From Pseudothauera lacus (GTDB taxonomy: Bacteria > Pseudomonadota > Gammaproteobacteria > Burkholderiales > Rhodocyclaceae), in assembly GCF_003034845.1 (NCBI RefSeq), contig NZ_PZKC01000011.1:78088-142087 (forward strand): a stretch of 64,000 nucleotides of DNA, in the 5' to 3' direction. Position 1 is the first letter of the stretch. The number at the start of each line of letters is the position of its first letter. Below, one piece after another: positions 1 to 10,776 of the stretch. The translations under genes were made by a program, and so were the position numbers. The notes below the pieces were generated by a model. That model did not search any database. It saw nothing but the letters and a program-made list of their open reading frames with translations, and was not told the origin of the DNA.

Positions 1-43
1 TATGAGCGAACAACAACAGTTTATGGCGCCAAAAATTCATTTT

Positions 44-69
44 ATTCAGCCATAATTCCTGTACTGAAT
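44..69. promoter_or_regulatory. Inverted repeat upstream of the Lrp-type regulator gene
   Basis: The arms ATTCAG (44-49) and CTGAAT (64-69) form an inverted repeat with centres 20 bp apart, in an AT-rich stretch just before the Lrp-family gene. Lrp-type regulators commonly bind their own promoters at such dyads, so an autoregulatory operator is inferred. A divergent gene may lie beyond the left edge and share it. Confidence 0.3.
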
Positions 70-102
70 ACATAACGCAGGCGGAAAGCCTGCTGCGCCG
101 CA

Positions 103-576
103 ATGGACCGTATCGATCTGAGGATTCTCGCCGAACTGCAGGCAAACGCCCGGCTGTCGCTGGTCGAACTGTCGCGCCGGGTCGGGCTTACCAAGACGCC
201 GTGCGCGGAGCGCATCCGCCGGCTGGAGAAGGCCGGGGTGATCCGTGGCTATCACGCCGATCTCGATCCGGAGGCGATGGACGCCGGTCACATCGTCATC
301 GTCCAGGTTCTGCTGACCAGTACCACCGCGCATGACCTGCGGCGCTTCAACGAGGCGGTGATGCGCATCGCGGAGATCCAGTCCTGCCACATGATCGCCG
401 GCGACTTCGACTACCTGCTCAAGGTGCGCACCCGCGACATCCACGAATACCGCCGGGTGATGGGGGAGAAGATCTCCGAACTGCCCTGCGTCAAGCAGAC
501 CCACACCTATGTGGTGATGGAGAACGTCAAGGACGAGTCCGGGGTGCCGGTGCCTGTCCGCGGCCCTGGACCGTGA
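103..576 (+). CDS. Lrp/AsnC family transcriptional regulator, PutR-like
   Basis: This 157-residue protein has the two-domain layout of Lrp/AsnC regulators. An N-terminal winged helix-turn-helix (about residues 1-60, with LTKTPCAERIRRLEKAGVI as the recognition region) is followed by a ligand-sensing RAM domain (about 65-145) ending in THTYVVMENVK. The sequence recalls the regulators that activate proline dehydrogenase genes (PutR type), but the effector cannot be read from sequence. It probably binds an amino acid and controls a catabolic operon, typically divergent from itself; any such target would lie left of the window. The ATG at 103 puts the helix-turn-helix at the usual distance from the N-terminus. 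Confidence 0.85.
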   Translation: MDRIDLRILAELQANARLSLVELSRRVGLTKTPCAERIRRLEKAGVIRGYHADLDPEAMDAGHIVIVQVLLTSTTAHDLRRFNEAVMRIAEIQSCHMIAGDFDYLLKVRTRDIHEYRRVMGEKISELPCVKQTHTYVVMENVKDESGVPVPVRGPGP

Positions 577-685
577 CGCAAGTCACAGGGCTGCTCCGCG
601 CCGTGTCCCTGGCCTGGCGCAGAGGCCGACGGCGGCGCCGGGATGGCGCTATGCTTGCGCCGTTGCCCATCGACCGGGTTCGCCA

Positions 686-3598
686 ATGCGCCGCTTCTCC
701 GTCTTCTGCCGAGTATTGACCTGTCTGTGTGCCTGGTTGCTGGCCGTCCTGCCGGCCCAGGCCTTCGCGATGGCTGAGGGGGCGTCCGCGGCGCAGGGGC
801 GCAAGGTGCTCACTGTTGGCGTGATTGCCGACAACGAACCGTACTCCTCGGTCGATGGGGGGACGCCGAGCGGTTTCTCCATCGACGTGCTCGAAGAGGT
901 CGCGGCGCACGCCGGACTGCGTTTCAGCTACCGCGCCGGCAGCTGGCCGGAGATCTATCCGGCCTTCCTGCGTGGCGAGATCGATGTCATCGACGAGATC
1001 TCCTTCCGCGAGGAGCGCGCCGCGCTGATGCGGTTTACCGAGCCCTACCACTACCGCCAGACGGTGGTCATGCACGACGTCAACCGTCCCCTGCCGGCAC
1101 TGGGGGCGGTGGAGGATCTGCGCCCCTATCGCGTCGGGGTGGTGCGCGACATCTACTACAAGAGCGAGCTGAGTGCGCGCGGCATTGCCGTCGTCGAGTA
1201 CGACGGCCTGCCCAGCCTGGTGCGGGCGCTGGCCTTCGGCTGGGTGGACGCCATCGTCGGTCCCGAGGTGACGCTCAGCTACCACGCCCGTCGCGGCGGC
1301 TTCGGTCACCTGCGCGTGGCCGGCAGCGTTCCGATGGGCGGACTCGAGGTGGAGGACTTCCGCCTCGCCGTCCTGCCCGCCAACGCCTCCTTGCTCGAAG
1401 CGCTCTCCGCCGGCCTGGCGGCCATTCCGCCGCAGCGCATGGCGGAGATGCTGGAGCGCTGGCAGGAGTTCGGCGGGCAGGCGATCAGCGCACCGCAGGC
1501 CTACCGCCTCAGCGAGCAGCAGACGGCCTACATCCGCCGCCTCGGTCCGGTGCGCGTCGGCCTGATGCGTGATTACGCTCCCTTCAGCTTCGTCGATGGC
1601 GGCAAGGTGCAGGGCCTGGCGGTGGATGTGCTGGAGCGTGTGGCCGATCTGAGCGGGATGCAGGTGGTGACCGTGGCCGATCGCTGGACGGTGCTGCTCG
1701 ATCTCTTCCAGCGTGGCGAGATCGATGTCATCGCCAACATCTCCGATCACCCCGCGCGCCGCGAGTTCACCCGTTACACCAGGCCCTACCACGTCATCCC
1801 CAACGTCGTCTTCAGCCGCGACCCCACGTTGCTCTACGAGCAGCCCGAGGACCTGCGCGGGCTGCGCATCGCGCTGGGCTCCGAGGTGTTCTACGAAGGC
1901 GCGGTGCGGCGCCAGTTCGGCGATTCGGTGGTGGGCTTCTCCTCGCAGCAGGCGATGTTCGGCGCCCTTGCCGAGGGCAGTGTGGACGTCGTCCTCGCCG
2001 CCCTGCCGAACGGCATGCACTGGGTGCGCGAACTGGGGCTGACCGACGTGCGGGTGGCGGGCGAGTTCAGCATGCCGGGGGTCGAGGGAGAGGATCTGCG
2101 CTTCGGCGTGCGGCCCGCGCTGGAGCCGCTGGCCCGCATCATGGACGATGCGCTGGCGGCGATCAGCCCGACCGAGCAGCGCACCATCGAGAACCGCTGG
2201 CTCGGCGCGAGCGCCGTGCGGGGGGAGGTCATGCAGCGCAGGCTGTCCTTCAGCGCTGCCGAAGAAGCCTATCTGGCGCAGCGCGGAGGGCGCTTGCGGG
2301 CGTGTGTGTCGCCGGCGTGGATGCCCATCGAGGGGCTGGATCGCCATGGCCGCCATGCCGGCATCGGCGCCGATTTCCTCGCGCTGTTCGAGGCGCGCAG
2401 CGGCATCGCCTTCGAGATCGTGCGCACGGCGACCTGGACGGAGTCCCTGGAGGCCGCCCAGGCAAGGCGTTGCGACATCTTGCCGATGGCGATGGAGACG
2501 CTCGACCGTCTTGCCTACCTGAACTTCAGCAGGCCTTACTTCAGTGTGCCGATGGTGCTGCTGGGGCGCGTCGAGGCACCTTTCGTCGACGGGCTCGATG
2601 AGCTCGACGGCCGCCCGGTCGGCGTGCTGCGTGGCCATGCCGCGGGCGAACTGCTGCGCGCACGCTACCCCGGCCTGCGCATTGTCGAGGTCGATGACGA
2701 GCTGGAGGGCTTGCGCCGTGTCCAGCGCGGCGAGCTTCACGGCTATGTCGGCAGCCTGATGTCGGTCAGCCACCTGCTGCAGGAGCATGGTCTGGCCGAC
2801 ATCAAGGTGCTTGCCCGCGTTCCGGGAGACGTCTTGCTCTCCGTCGCCACGCGCAACGACGAGCCGGCGCTGGCCTCGATTGCGCAGAAACTCGTCGATG
2901 CCGTCGGCGACGACGAGCGCCGGCAGATCGAGGCGCGCTGGCGTGCGGTCCGCCTCGAGCAGCGCGTTGATTACGCCCTGCTGTGGCAGTTGGGGGGCGG
3001 TGCGCTGCTCGGACTGGGCTTGCTGTTCGTGTGGAACCGCAAGCTCGGTGCGCTCAACCGGCGCCTTGAGGATGCCAATGCGGCGCTTGAGCGGGTCGCC
3101 CTCACCGACAGTCTCACCGGGGTAGGCAACCGCAAGTTCTTCGACCGCCATTTCGGCGCCACGATGCGCTGGTGCCAGCGCCATGAGCTGGTGTTCATGG
3201 TGGCGATGATCGATGTCGATCACTTCAAGGCCATCAACGACAACCACGGACACCAGATCGGCGACGACTGTCTGGTGGCGCTGGGCGCCTGCCTGCAGGC
3301 GCACCTGCGCCGCGAGAGCGACCATGTGGCGCGATTCGGCGGGGAGGAGTTCGTGGTCTTCTGCGCCCTTGCCGCCGGCGAGGATGCTCAGGCCTGGCTG
3401 GAAGCACTGCGGGTGAAGGTCGAGGCCTTGCGGGTGGCCTCGCCGGCGGGGGAACTGCGCTTTACCGTCAGCATCGGTTTTGCGGACGGTGTTCCCGGGC
3501 CTGCTGCGCGTGCCGAAGACTACCTCGCCCGTGCCGACCAAGCGCTTTACGAGGCCAAGCGCAACGGGCGCAATCGCTGCGTGCGCGCCTCCGCCTGA
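686..3598 (+). CDS. Diguanylate cyclase with three tandem periplasmic solute-binding domains
   Basis: A 970-residue inner-membrane sensor predicted to make cyclic di-GMP in response to periplasmic ligands. After a signal peptide (residues 1-28) there are three successive SBP_bac_3-type solute-binding modules (about 35-265, 285-510 and 530-755), each opening with a motif like VGVIADNEPYS or VGLMRDYAPFS. A transmembrane helix (about 767-785) leads into a GGDEF domain. The catalytic signature GGEEF is at 885-889. The inhibitory I-site RESD lies at 876-879, exactly five residues upstream, so product feedback inhibition is expected. The metal and nucleotide region IDVDHFKAINDNHGHQIGDD is intact. 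Three binding modules is more than the one or two usually seen; ligands are unknown but polar amino acids are typical of this fold. It converges on tgt with a 6-nt gap. Confidence 0.93.
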   Translation: MRRFSVFCRVLTCLCAWLLAVLPAQAFAMAEGASAAQGRKVLTVGVIADNEPYSSVDGGTPSGFSIDVLEEVAAHAGLRFSYRAGSWPEIYPAFLRGEIDVIDEISFREERAALMRFTEPYHYRQTVVMHDVNRPLPALGAVEDLRPYRVGVVRDIYYKSELSARGIAVVEYDGLPSLVRALAFGWVDAIVGPEVTLSYHARRGGFGHLRVAGSVPMGGLEVEDFRLAVLPANASLLEALSAGLAAIPPQRMAEMLERWQEFGGQAISAPQAYRLSEQQTAYIRRLGPVRVGLMRDYAPFSFVDGGKVQGLAVDVLERVADLSGMQVVTVADRWTVLLDLFQRGEIDVIANISDHPARREFTRYTRPYHVIPNVVFSRDPTLLYEQPEDLRGLRIALGSEVFYEGAVRRQFGDSVVGFSSQQAMFGALAEGSVDVVLAALPNGMHWVRELGLTDVRVAGEFSMPGVEGEDLRFGVRPALEPLARIMDDALAAISPTEQRTIENRWLGASAVRGEVMQRRLSFSAAEEAYLAQRGGRLRACVSPAWMPIEGLDRHGRHAGIGADFLALFEARSGIAFEIVRTATWTESLEAAQARRCDILPMAMETLDRLAYLNFSRPYFSVPMVLLGRVEAPFVDGLDELDGRPVGVLRGHAAGELLRARYPGLRIVEVDDELEGLRRVQRGELHGYVGSLMSVSHLLQEHGLADIKVLARVPGDVLLSVATRNDEPALASIAQKLVDAVGDDERRQIEARWRAVRLEQRVDYALLWQLGGGALLGLGLLFVWNRKLGALNRRLEDANAALERVALTDSLTGVGNRKFFDRHFGATMRWCQRHELVFMVAMIDVDHFKAINDNHGHQIGDDCLVALGACLQAHLRRESDHVARFGGEEFVVFCALAAGEDAQAWLEALRVKVEALRVASPAGELRFTVSIGFADGVPGPAARAEDYLARADQALYEAKRNGRNRCVRASA

Positions 3599-3604
3599 GG
3601 GCGT

Positions 3605-5783
<2,179 letters not shown>

Positions 5784-5804
5784 GGATAATGCTTGGCTTC
5801 CCGT

Positions 5805-5889
5805 GCCGGGATGGCGGAATCGGTAGACGCAGCGGACTCAAAATCCGCCGCCGCAAGGTGTGTGGGTTCGAGTCCCACTCCCGGCACCA
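5805..5889 (+). tRNA. tRNA-Leu(CAA)
   Basis: An 85-nt class II tRNA with a long variable arm and genome-encoded CCA (5887-5889). The acceptor arms GCCGGGA and TCCCGGC pair perfectly. The anticodon stem GCGGA/TCCGC encloses the loop CTCAAAA, giving anticodon CAA, and the T-loop GTTCGAGTC is canonical. The short hairpin just after it (5888-5904, no T-run) could aid 3'-end formation. Confidence 0.95.
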
Positions 5890-6129
5890 GCAGCCTTGCT
5901 GCTGCGCTGGCCTGCCCGCCACTTTGCGCGCGCCACCCTTTTCCGCAGCTTTCGAGCCGGCGGATTCTAGCAGAACTCCGCCTTCTTCCCCGCTGCCTGC
6001 GGACGCCGTCACCATCCGCGCGAAGGCGCATGGCTCCTCAATCTGGGGCCTTGTGTGTATAGTTTCCGGGACTCGTATCCATACGTACTGCCCGGTTATG
6101 CAAAGTCCATCCCGCGCTGGCGCGTCCTG

Positions 6130-8736
6130 ATGTCCGAAGGTGCGTCCGTCCTCTTTGGCCACAGCCGGCCGCTGATCGAATTCGATCCGCGACGCTGGCC
6201 GGAACTGCCGTTCCGGCTGAGCAGCGCACTGGCCCTGTTGTGCCTGGGCGTTGCGCTGCTGGCCGCCTTGCAGCCGCAGCCCTTGCTGCGCTGGCTGCCT
6301 TTCACCCAGGATAGTGGCGCCAATACCCTGCTTGCCCTTGCCGCGCTGGCCGCGGCGCTCGCCGTGCGGCAGCGTGGACGTGCGCTGCTGGCGGATTCCC
6401 TGCTTACTGCCGCCGCTTTGCTGGCGGTGCTGCCGCTGCTCCAGCATCTTGTCGCCGCGGTACCGGGCGACGGGCCGTGGAGGCTGTTCGTCGATACCCT
6501 GCACCAGCCCGGGTTGAACGATTACTGGCCGGGACGCATGTCGGCCTTCGCCTCGCTGCTGCTGCTTCTGGCTGCGGCCTGCATGTACGTGCTCGCACAC
6601 CTGACCGGCCGGCGCGCGGTGCGGCACTGGATGTTCCTCTACGCGGCGCTGTTCGTGCTGGTGCTGATCGGTTTTGCCGGCGAACTGGTCGGCGTGCCGG
6701 TGCTGGTGGAGCCCTGGGGGCAGGGCGACGCAGTGGGCGTGCTGAGTTCCGGCACGCTGCTGGGGCTGGTCTTTGTGCTCTTCCGTGTCGCTGTCGCCGA
6801 CCGCGCGGTGGGCGAGTATTTCGCCGGGCGCCCCGATCGCAGCGTCTTCGCAGTCAGCGTGTTCGGCCTGCTGGCGATGCTGGTGGTCGGCGGGGTGAGC
6901 ATTGGCGGGGTGATGGCACCGGTGGGCCTGAGCGGCTATCGTGCCGCGCTCGCCGATGCGCTGCGCACCCACATCCTCCTTGCCGAGTCCGAGATCGGGC
7001 GCCTGCAGGGAGTGGCCGACGAGGCGCTGCGGCGCGTCAGGGCCGGGGCGCTGGATTGGTACGTGGTCGACGAATATGGCGCCGCGGCGGTGCGTCCGAC
7101 GGTTCGCCTCGAGTCGCCGGAGCAGGCCCTGTCCTTGCCCGAGGGCGTCCTGGCGCTGGAACTGGAAGGCGCACGCGGCCTCACCCTGATGCGCCGGGGC
7201 GGCTGGCGGCTGGAGGCGCGCCGGGCGGTGGGCGACGGCCGCACGGTGGTGGTCGAACTGCCTTTCCAGCCATTCGACCTGCTCGCCGAACGGGCTGCCG
7301 CGCTGGGGCGCAGTGGTGAGCTGGTGGTGTGCGGGCGGGGAGGCGGCGAGGGGCCGGAGTACTGTTTCCCGACCCGCCAGATCGGACAGTCTTTTCCGCG
7401 CATGGTCGCCCAGGAGCGCAAGTCGCAGCGCACGCCGATGGGGCGGGCGTTGAGCGGCGAGAGCGGTATTGCCGAAGTGCGCGACTATCGTCAGCGTGAG
7501 GTGGTGGCTGCGTTTGCGCCGCTGGGCGGAAGCGGTGCCGGGGCGGTGCTGAAGGTCGACCTCGTCGAGTTGCAGGCGCCGTTGCGCAACGCCCTGTGGG
7601 TGGCAATGGCCGGGGTGCTGCTGCTTGCCCTGGCCGGCGGCGTGGTGGTGAATCGCCATGTGCGCCCGCTGATTCAGCAACTTGCCCACACCGAGCGTGC
7701 CCTCAACCGCGCGCAGGCGGTGGCGCGCGTCGGCAGCTGGCACAGCGCGGCGGCGAGCGGCCGCATCATCTGGTCGCCGGAGACCTACCGCATCTTCGGT
7801 CTGCCGCAGGGCGAGCCGATGAGCCATGAGCGCTTCATGGCCTGTGTACATCCGGACGACCGCGAACAGGTCGCCGCGGCGTGGCGGGCCTCGCTGGACG
7901 GTGCGCCTTACGATGTCGAGCACCGCATCCTCGTCGATGGACGCGAGCGCTGGGTGCATGAACGCGCGGAGCTGGAGTTCGATGGCAGCGGCGCGGTGTG
8001 CGGCGCTACGGGGACGGTGGAGGATGTCACCGAGCGCAAGGCGCGCGCCGTCGAGCTGCTGGGCTCGCGCCAGAAGCTGCGCGAGCTGGCGGCCCACCAC
8101 GAGAAGCTGCGCGAGGAAGAGCGCACCCACATTGCCCGCGAGATCCACGACGAGCTCGGCCAGTGCCTGACCGCGCTGCGCACCGATGCGGCGATGCTGC
8201 AGCTGCACTTCGGCGAGGGCAATCCGCAGCTGGCGCAGAAGGTCAGCGCGATGAAGCGCCTCATCGACCGCACCATCAAGGTGGTGCGCAGCGTTGCCAC
8301 CACCCTGCGTCCCGCCGCCCTCGACCTGGGCCTGGAGTCGGCAGCGGAATGGCTGGTAGGGGAGTTCCGGGAGCGCCACTGCATCGACGTCGAGCTGCGC
8401 CTGCCAGCCCAGGAACTGGCGCTCGACGACGTGCGTGCGACGGTGGTGTTCCGCATTCTGCAGGAGTCACTGACCAATATTGCCCGCCATGCCGAGGCGA
8501 CCCGCGTCGAGGTGAACATCGCCGTCGACGAGGAGAGCAGCGTGGTGCTGGAGGTCCGCGACAATGGCCGCGGGTTCGACCCCGCCACCGTGCGTGAGCG
8601 CAAGACCTTCGGGCTGATGGGCATCCGCGAGCGCGCCCTGGCGTTTGGTGGTGAGGCGCGTTTCAGCAGCATGCCGGGGGAAGGAATGGTGCTGCGGGTG
8701 CGCATCCCGCTGGCGCCGGCGGAGGGCGAGGCGTGA
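6130..8736 (+). CDS. Membrane-bound PAS sensor histidine kinase (NarX/HisKA_3 type)
   Basis: This sensor kinase of about 868 residues is probably polytopic. The N-terminal third has around seven hydrophobic helices, then a soluble segment of roughly 200 residues, and a further helix (WVAMAGVLLLALAGGVVV). A PAS domain follows (VARVGSWHS through GTVEDVTERK). The kinase core is of HisKA_3 type, with EEERTHIAREIHDELGQ holding the phosphoacceptor His at about residue 673, and then an ATPase domain with DNGRGFDP and FGLMGIRERA. The ATG at 6130 was chosen; an in-frame GTG at 6055 would add 25 residues without membrane character. Its stop overlaps the GTG start of the response regulator, so the two form a two-component pair. 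The signal is unknown. Confidence 0.9.
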   Translation: MSEGASVLFGHSRPLIEFDPRRWPELPFRLSSALALLCLGVALLAALQPQPLLRWLPFTQDSGANTLLALAALAAALAVRQRGRALLADSLLTAAALLAVLPLLQHLVAAVPGDGPWRLFVDTLHQPGLNDYWPGRMSAFASLLLLLAAACMYVLAHLTGRRAVRHWMFLYAALFVLVLIGFAGELVGVPVLVEPWGQGDAVGVLSSGTLLGLVFVLFRVAVADRAVGEYFAGRPDRSVFAVSVFGLLAMLVVGGVSIGGVMAPVGLSGYRAALADALRTHILLAESEIGRLQGVADEALRRVRAGALDWYVVDEYGAAAVRPTVRLESPEQALSLPEGVLALELEGARGLTLMRRGGWRLEARRAVGDGRTVVVELPFQPFDLLAERAAALGRSGELVVCGRGGGEGPEYCFPTRQIGQSFPRMVAQERKSQRTPMGRALSGESGIAEVRDYRQREVVAAFAPLGGSGAGAVLKVDLVELQAPLRNALWVAMAGVLLLALAGGVVVNRHVRPLIQQLAHTERALNRAQAVARVGSWHSAAASGRIIWSPETYRIFGLPQGEPMSHERFMACVHPDDREQVAAAWRASLDGAPYDVEHRILVDGRERWVHERAELEFDGSGAVCGATGTVEDVTERKARAVELLGSRQKLRELAAHHEKLREEERTHIAREIHDELGQCLTALRTDAAMLQLHFGEGNPQLAQKVSAMKRLIDRTIKVVRSVATTLRPAALDLGLESAAEWLVGEFRERHCIDVELRLPAQELALDDVRATVVFRILQESLTNIARHAEATRVEVNIAVDEESSVVLEVRDNGRGFDPATVRERKTFGLMGIRERALAFGGEARFSSMPGEGMVLRVRIPLAPAEGEA

Positions 8737-9365
8737 TCCGGGTAGTCATCGCGGACGACCAGTCCATCATCCGCCATGGTGTGCGCCAGGTGCTCGCCTT
8801 TGCCGGCGATTTCGACATTGTCGGCGAGGCGCGCGACGGCTGGGAGCTGCTCACCCTGCTTGCCGAGTGTGCTGCCGACGTGGTGCTCACCGACATGAGC
8901 ATGCCGGGGCCGCATGGCGTCGAGCTGCTCAAGCGCATCCGCGATGCCCATCCGCGCCTGCCGGTGCTGGTGCTGAGCATGCACGGCGAGGCGCAGATCA
9001 CCGCGCGGGCGCTGAAAGCCGGCGCTGCGGGCTATCTGACCAAGGACAGCGAGCCGGAAGTGCTGATTGCCGCGGTACGCAAGGTCGCCGCAGGCGGGCG
9101 TTACATCGATCCGCAACTGGCCGAGAAGCTGGTTTTCGAGACTTCGCTCGCCGGCGACCAGTTGCCGCACGAGAGCCTCTCCAACCGCGAGTACGAGGTG
9201 CTGGTGCTGATCGCCCGCGGCATCAGCCTCAGTGACATCGCCGGGCAACTCCACCTCTCGCCGAAGACCATCAGCACCCACAAGGCGCGGCTGATGCAGA
9301 AACTCAACGTGCACAGCACTGCGGAGCTGGTGCGCTACGCCATCGAGCACGGGCTCGGGGGCTGA
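8733..9365 (+). CDS. NarL/FixJ family response regulator with LuxR-type HTH
   Basis: A 210-residue response regulator, partner of the preceding kinase. The receiver domain (about 1-120) has the acidic pair DD at 8-9, phosphoacceptor Asp54 in VVLTDMSMPG and the conserved Lys in the TKDSE segment. The C-terminal LuxR/GerE helix-turn-helix (about 148-208) carries LSNREYEVLVLIARG and SPKTISTHKARLMQKL. Translation starts at a GTG inside the kinase stop (GTGA, 4-nt overlap), which indicates coupled expression. Target genes are not evident; the flanking LysR gene converges on it. Confidence 0.93.
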   Translation: MIRVVIADDQSIIRHGVRQVLAFAGDFDIVGEARDGWELLTLLAECAADVVLTDMSMPGPHGVELLKRIRDAHPRLPVLVLSMHGEAQITARALKAGAAGYLTKDSEPEVLIAAVRKVAAGGRYIDPQLAEKLVFETSLAGDQLPHESLSNREYEVLVLIARGISLSDIAGQLHLSPKTISTHKARLMQKLNVHSTAELVRYAIEHGLGG

Positions 9366-9368
9366 ACC

Positions 9369-10262
9369 TCAGCCGTCCCGGGGAGGCATTGCCGCGCGAC
9401 TGATGGCCTGGGTGGCGGGGTGGCTCAGGCGGCGCTCCACGGCGATGGCGTAGTAAGAGTCGCCAACGCCGGGCAGTTCGCCGATGCAGCGCAGCTCGCC
9501 ATGGCGGCACAACTGTGCGGAGATCAGCGTCGGTGCAGGAAAGATGCCTGCGCCAGCCTCGCCGAAGGCCTTCATCAGCGCGCTGTCGTCGAATTCGCCG
9601 ACGATGCGCGGTGTCAGGCGTTGCTCTTCGAGCCAGCGCAGCAGCGGCGCCCGCACCGCCGCCTCGTTGCCGGGCAGCAGCAGTGGTGCCTGCTGCAGGC
9701 AGGCAGGGAAATCGCCGGCGAGCGTGTCGGCGAGCGCGGCGGAGGCGAACAGGCTCACCGAGGACTCCGCCAGCTTGTGGCTGTAGCCGCGTACGTCCAT
9801 GTTTGCCGGCAAGGGGCTGTCGGCGAGGACGACGTCGAGCTTGTGGATGGCGAGGTCGCCGAGCAGGCGTTCGAGCTTGTCCTCGCGGCAGACGATGCGC
9901 ACCGGTTCAGGCAGTGCCATCGACGGTGCGAGCAGCAGCCAGGCGATGCTCTTCGGTACCACGTCGGCGATGCCGACGCGGAACGGAACCACCCGCCCGG
10001 CGGAGCGGCTGAGCAGCGCCTCCTCCAGTTCACTGCCGGTGCGGAATATTTCTTCGGCATAATCGAGTACCATCTGTCCGGTCTCGGTGAGCACCAGCCC
10101 GCGGCCCTGACGGCGGAACAGGGTCACCCCGAGGCTGGCTTCCAGTGCGGCGATCTGTCCAGACAGGGTCTGTGGGGCGAGCCCCGAGCGTTCGCTGGCG
10201 CGGACGATGCCACCGGCGCGGGCGACGTTCCAGAAGTGGTGAAGCTGCTTGAAATTGAGCAT
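9369..10262 (-). CDS. LysR family transcriptional regulator, NhaR-like (copy 1)
   Basis: A 297-residue LysR-type regulator. The N-terminal winged helix-turn-helix (about 5-63) reads LNFKQLHHFWNVARAGGI and SGLAPQTLSGQIAALE, the pattern of the NhaR subgroup that governs Na+/H+ antiporter and osmotic-stress genes. A periplasmic-binding-like effector domain fills the rest. It is divergent from the HPF-like gene at 10398, with an imperfect inverted repeat between them. There is no nhaA nearby, so its target is unknown. A paralogue with the same N-terminal signature lies at 37736-38656. Confidence 0.88.
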   Translation of the reverse strand: MLNFKQLHHFWNVARAGGIVRASERSGLAPQTLSGQIAALEASLGVTLFRRQGRGLVLTETGQMVLDYAEEIFRTGSELEEALLSRSAGRVVPFRVGIADVVPKSIAWLLLAPSMALPEPVRIVCREDKLERLLGDLAIHKLDVVLADSPLPANMDVRGYSHKLAESSVSLFASAALADTLAGDFPACLQQAPLLLPGNEAAVRAPLLRWLEEQRLTPRIVGEFDDSALMKAFGEAGAGIFPAPTLISAQLCRHGELRCIGELPGVGDSYYAIAVERRLSHPATQAISRAAMPPRDG

Positions 10263-10274
10263 ATGACCCCAATG

Positions 10275-10321
10275 TTCGTAAAAACCGGATGAAGATTCAG
10301 TTGAACTCGGATTTTACCGAA
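10275..10321. promoter_or_regulatory. Imperfect inverted repeat between NhaR-like regulator and HPF-like gene
   Basis: TTCGTAAAAACCGGA (10275-10289) and TCGGATTTTACCGAA (10307-10321) form an inverted repeat matching at 11 of 15 positions, centred in the divergent intergenic region. LysR regulators usually bind dyads like this between themselves and a divergent target, so an operator for the NhaR-like protein is inferred. Confidence 0.4.
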
Positions 10322-10397
10322 CAGTCTTAGCCGTAGCATTCGGCATGTCGCAAGTCGTGCATGCCGCTGTCTGCCACAACAGGAGAGGAGAGCTTCC

Positions 10398-10730
10398 ATG
10401 CGTATCGATTTGCATTGTGACGGTGTCGAGGCCAACCCCGGGCTGCGCGACTACGTGGCGCGGCGGATGCGTTTCGCAATCGGGCGCTTCCGCGACCACA
10501 TCCAGTGGGCACGGGTGAAGGTGGCCGACGTGAATGGGCCGAAAGGCGGTGCCGACAAGCGCTGCGTGGTGCAGTTGCGTCTGCGCAACCTTCCCGACGT
10601 GATCTTCGCGATCACCGAGCTGGAAGTGCGCGCCGCGGTGGATCGCGCAGCCGATCGCGTGTCGCGCGTACTGGCGCAGCGCGTGCAGCGCCGCCGCCAG
10701 GTTCCGCGCCTGGCCCCGGCTTTTGCCTGA
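10398..10730 (+). CDS. HPF/RaiA-like ribosome-associated protein
   Basis: A 110-residue basic protein whose opening (MRIDLHCDGVEANPGLRDYVARRM) and overall plan resemble the short hibernation-promoting factor / RaiA fold, which binds the 30S decoding region and silences or dimerises ribosomes under stress. The match is distant: the family beta-alpha-beta-beta-beta-alpha pattern is plausible, but the usual acidic tail is replaced by a basic one (QRVQRRRQVPR). An AGGAGAGGAGAG purine tract just upstream supplies a strong ribosome-binding site. It sits divergently from the NhaR-like regulator, which may control it. A true ribosome role is inferred, not shown. Confidence 0.7.
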   Translation: MRIDLHCDGVEANPGLRDYVARRMRFAIGRFRDHIQWARVKVADVNGPKGGADKRCVVQLRLRNLPDVIFAITELEVRAAVDRAADRVSRVLAQRVQRRRQVPRLAPAFA

Positions 10731-10776
10731 CCAATTTTGGATTGACAACAAGTTCCCAGCAGGAGGTAGACGTTCC

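Noticed and set aside
2..55. A 17-codon ATG frame at the left edge
   Set aside because: No ribosome-binding site, AT-rich regulatory DNA and no recognisable motif; likely chance.
527..3541. A 1004-codon open frame on the minus strand opposite the diguanylate cyclase gene
   Set aside because: It is a GC-bias artefact: His/Arg/Ala-rich with no recognisable domain, while the plus-strand frame encodes an intact multi-domain protein.
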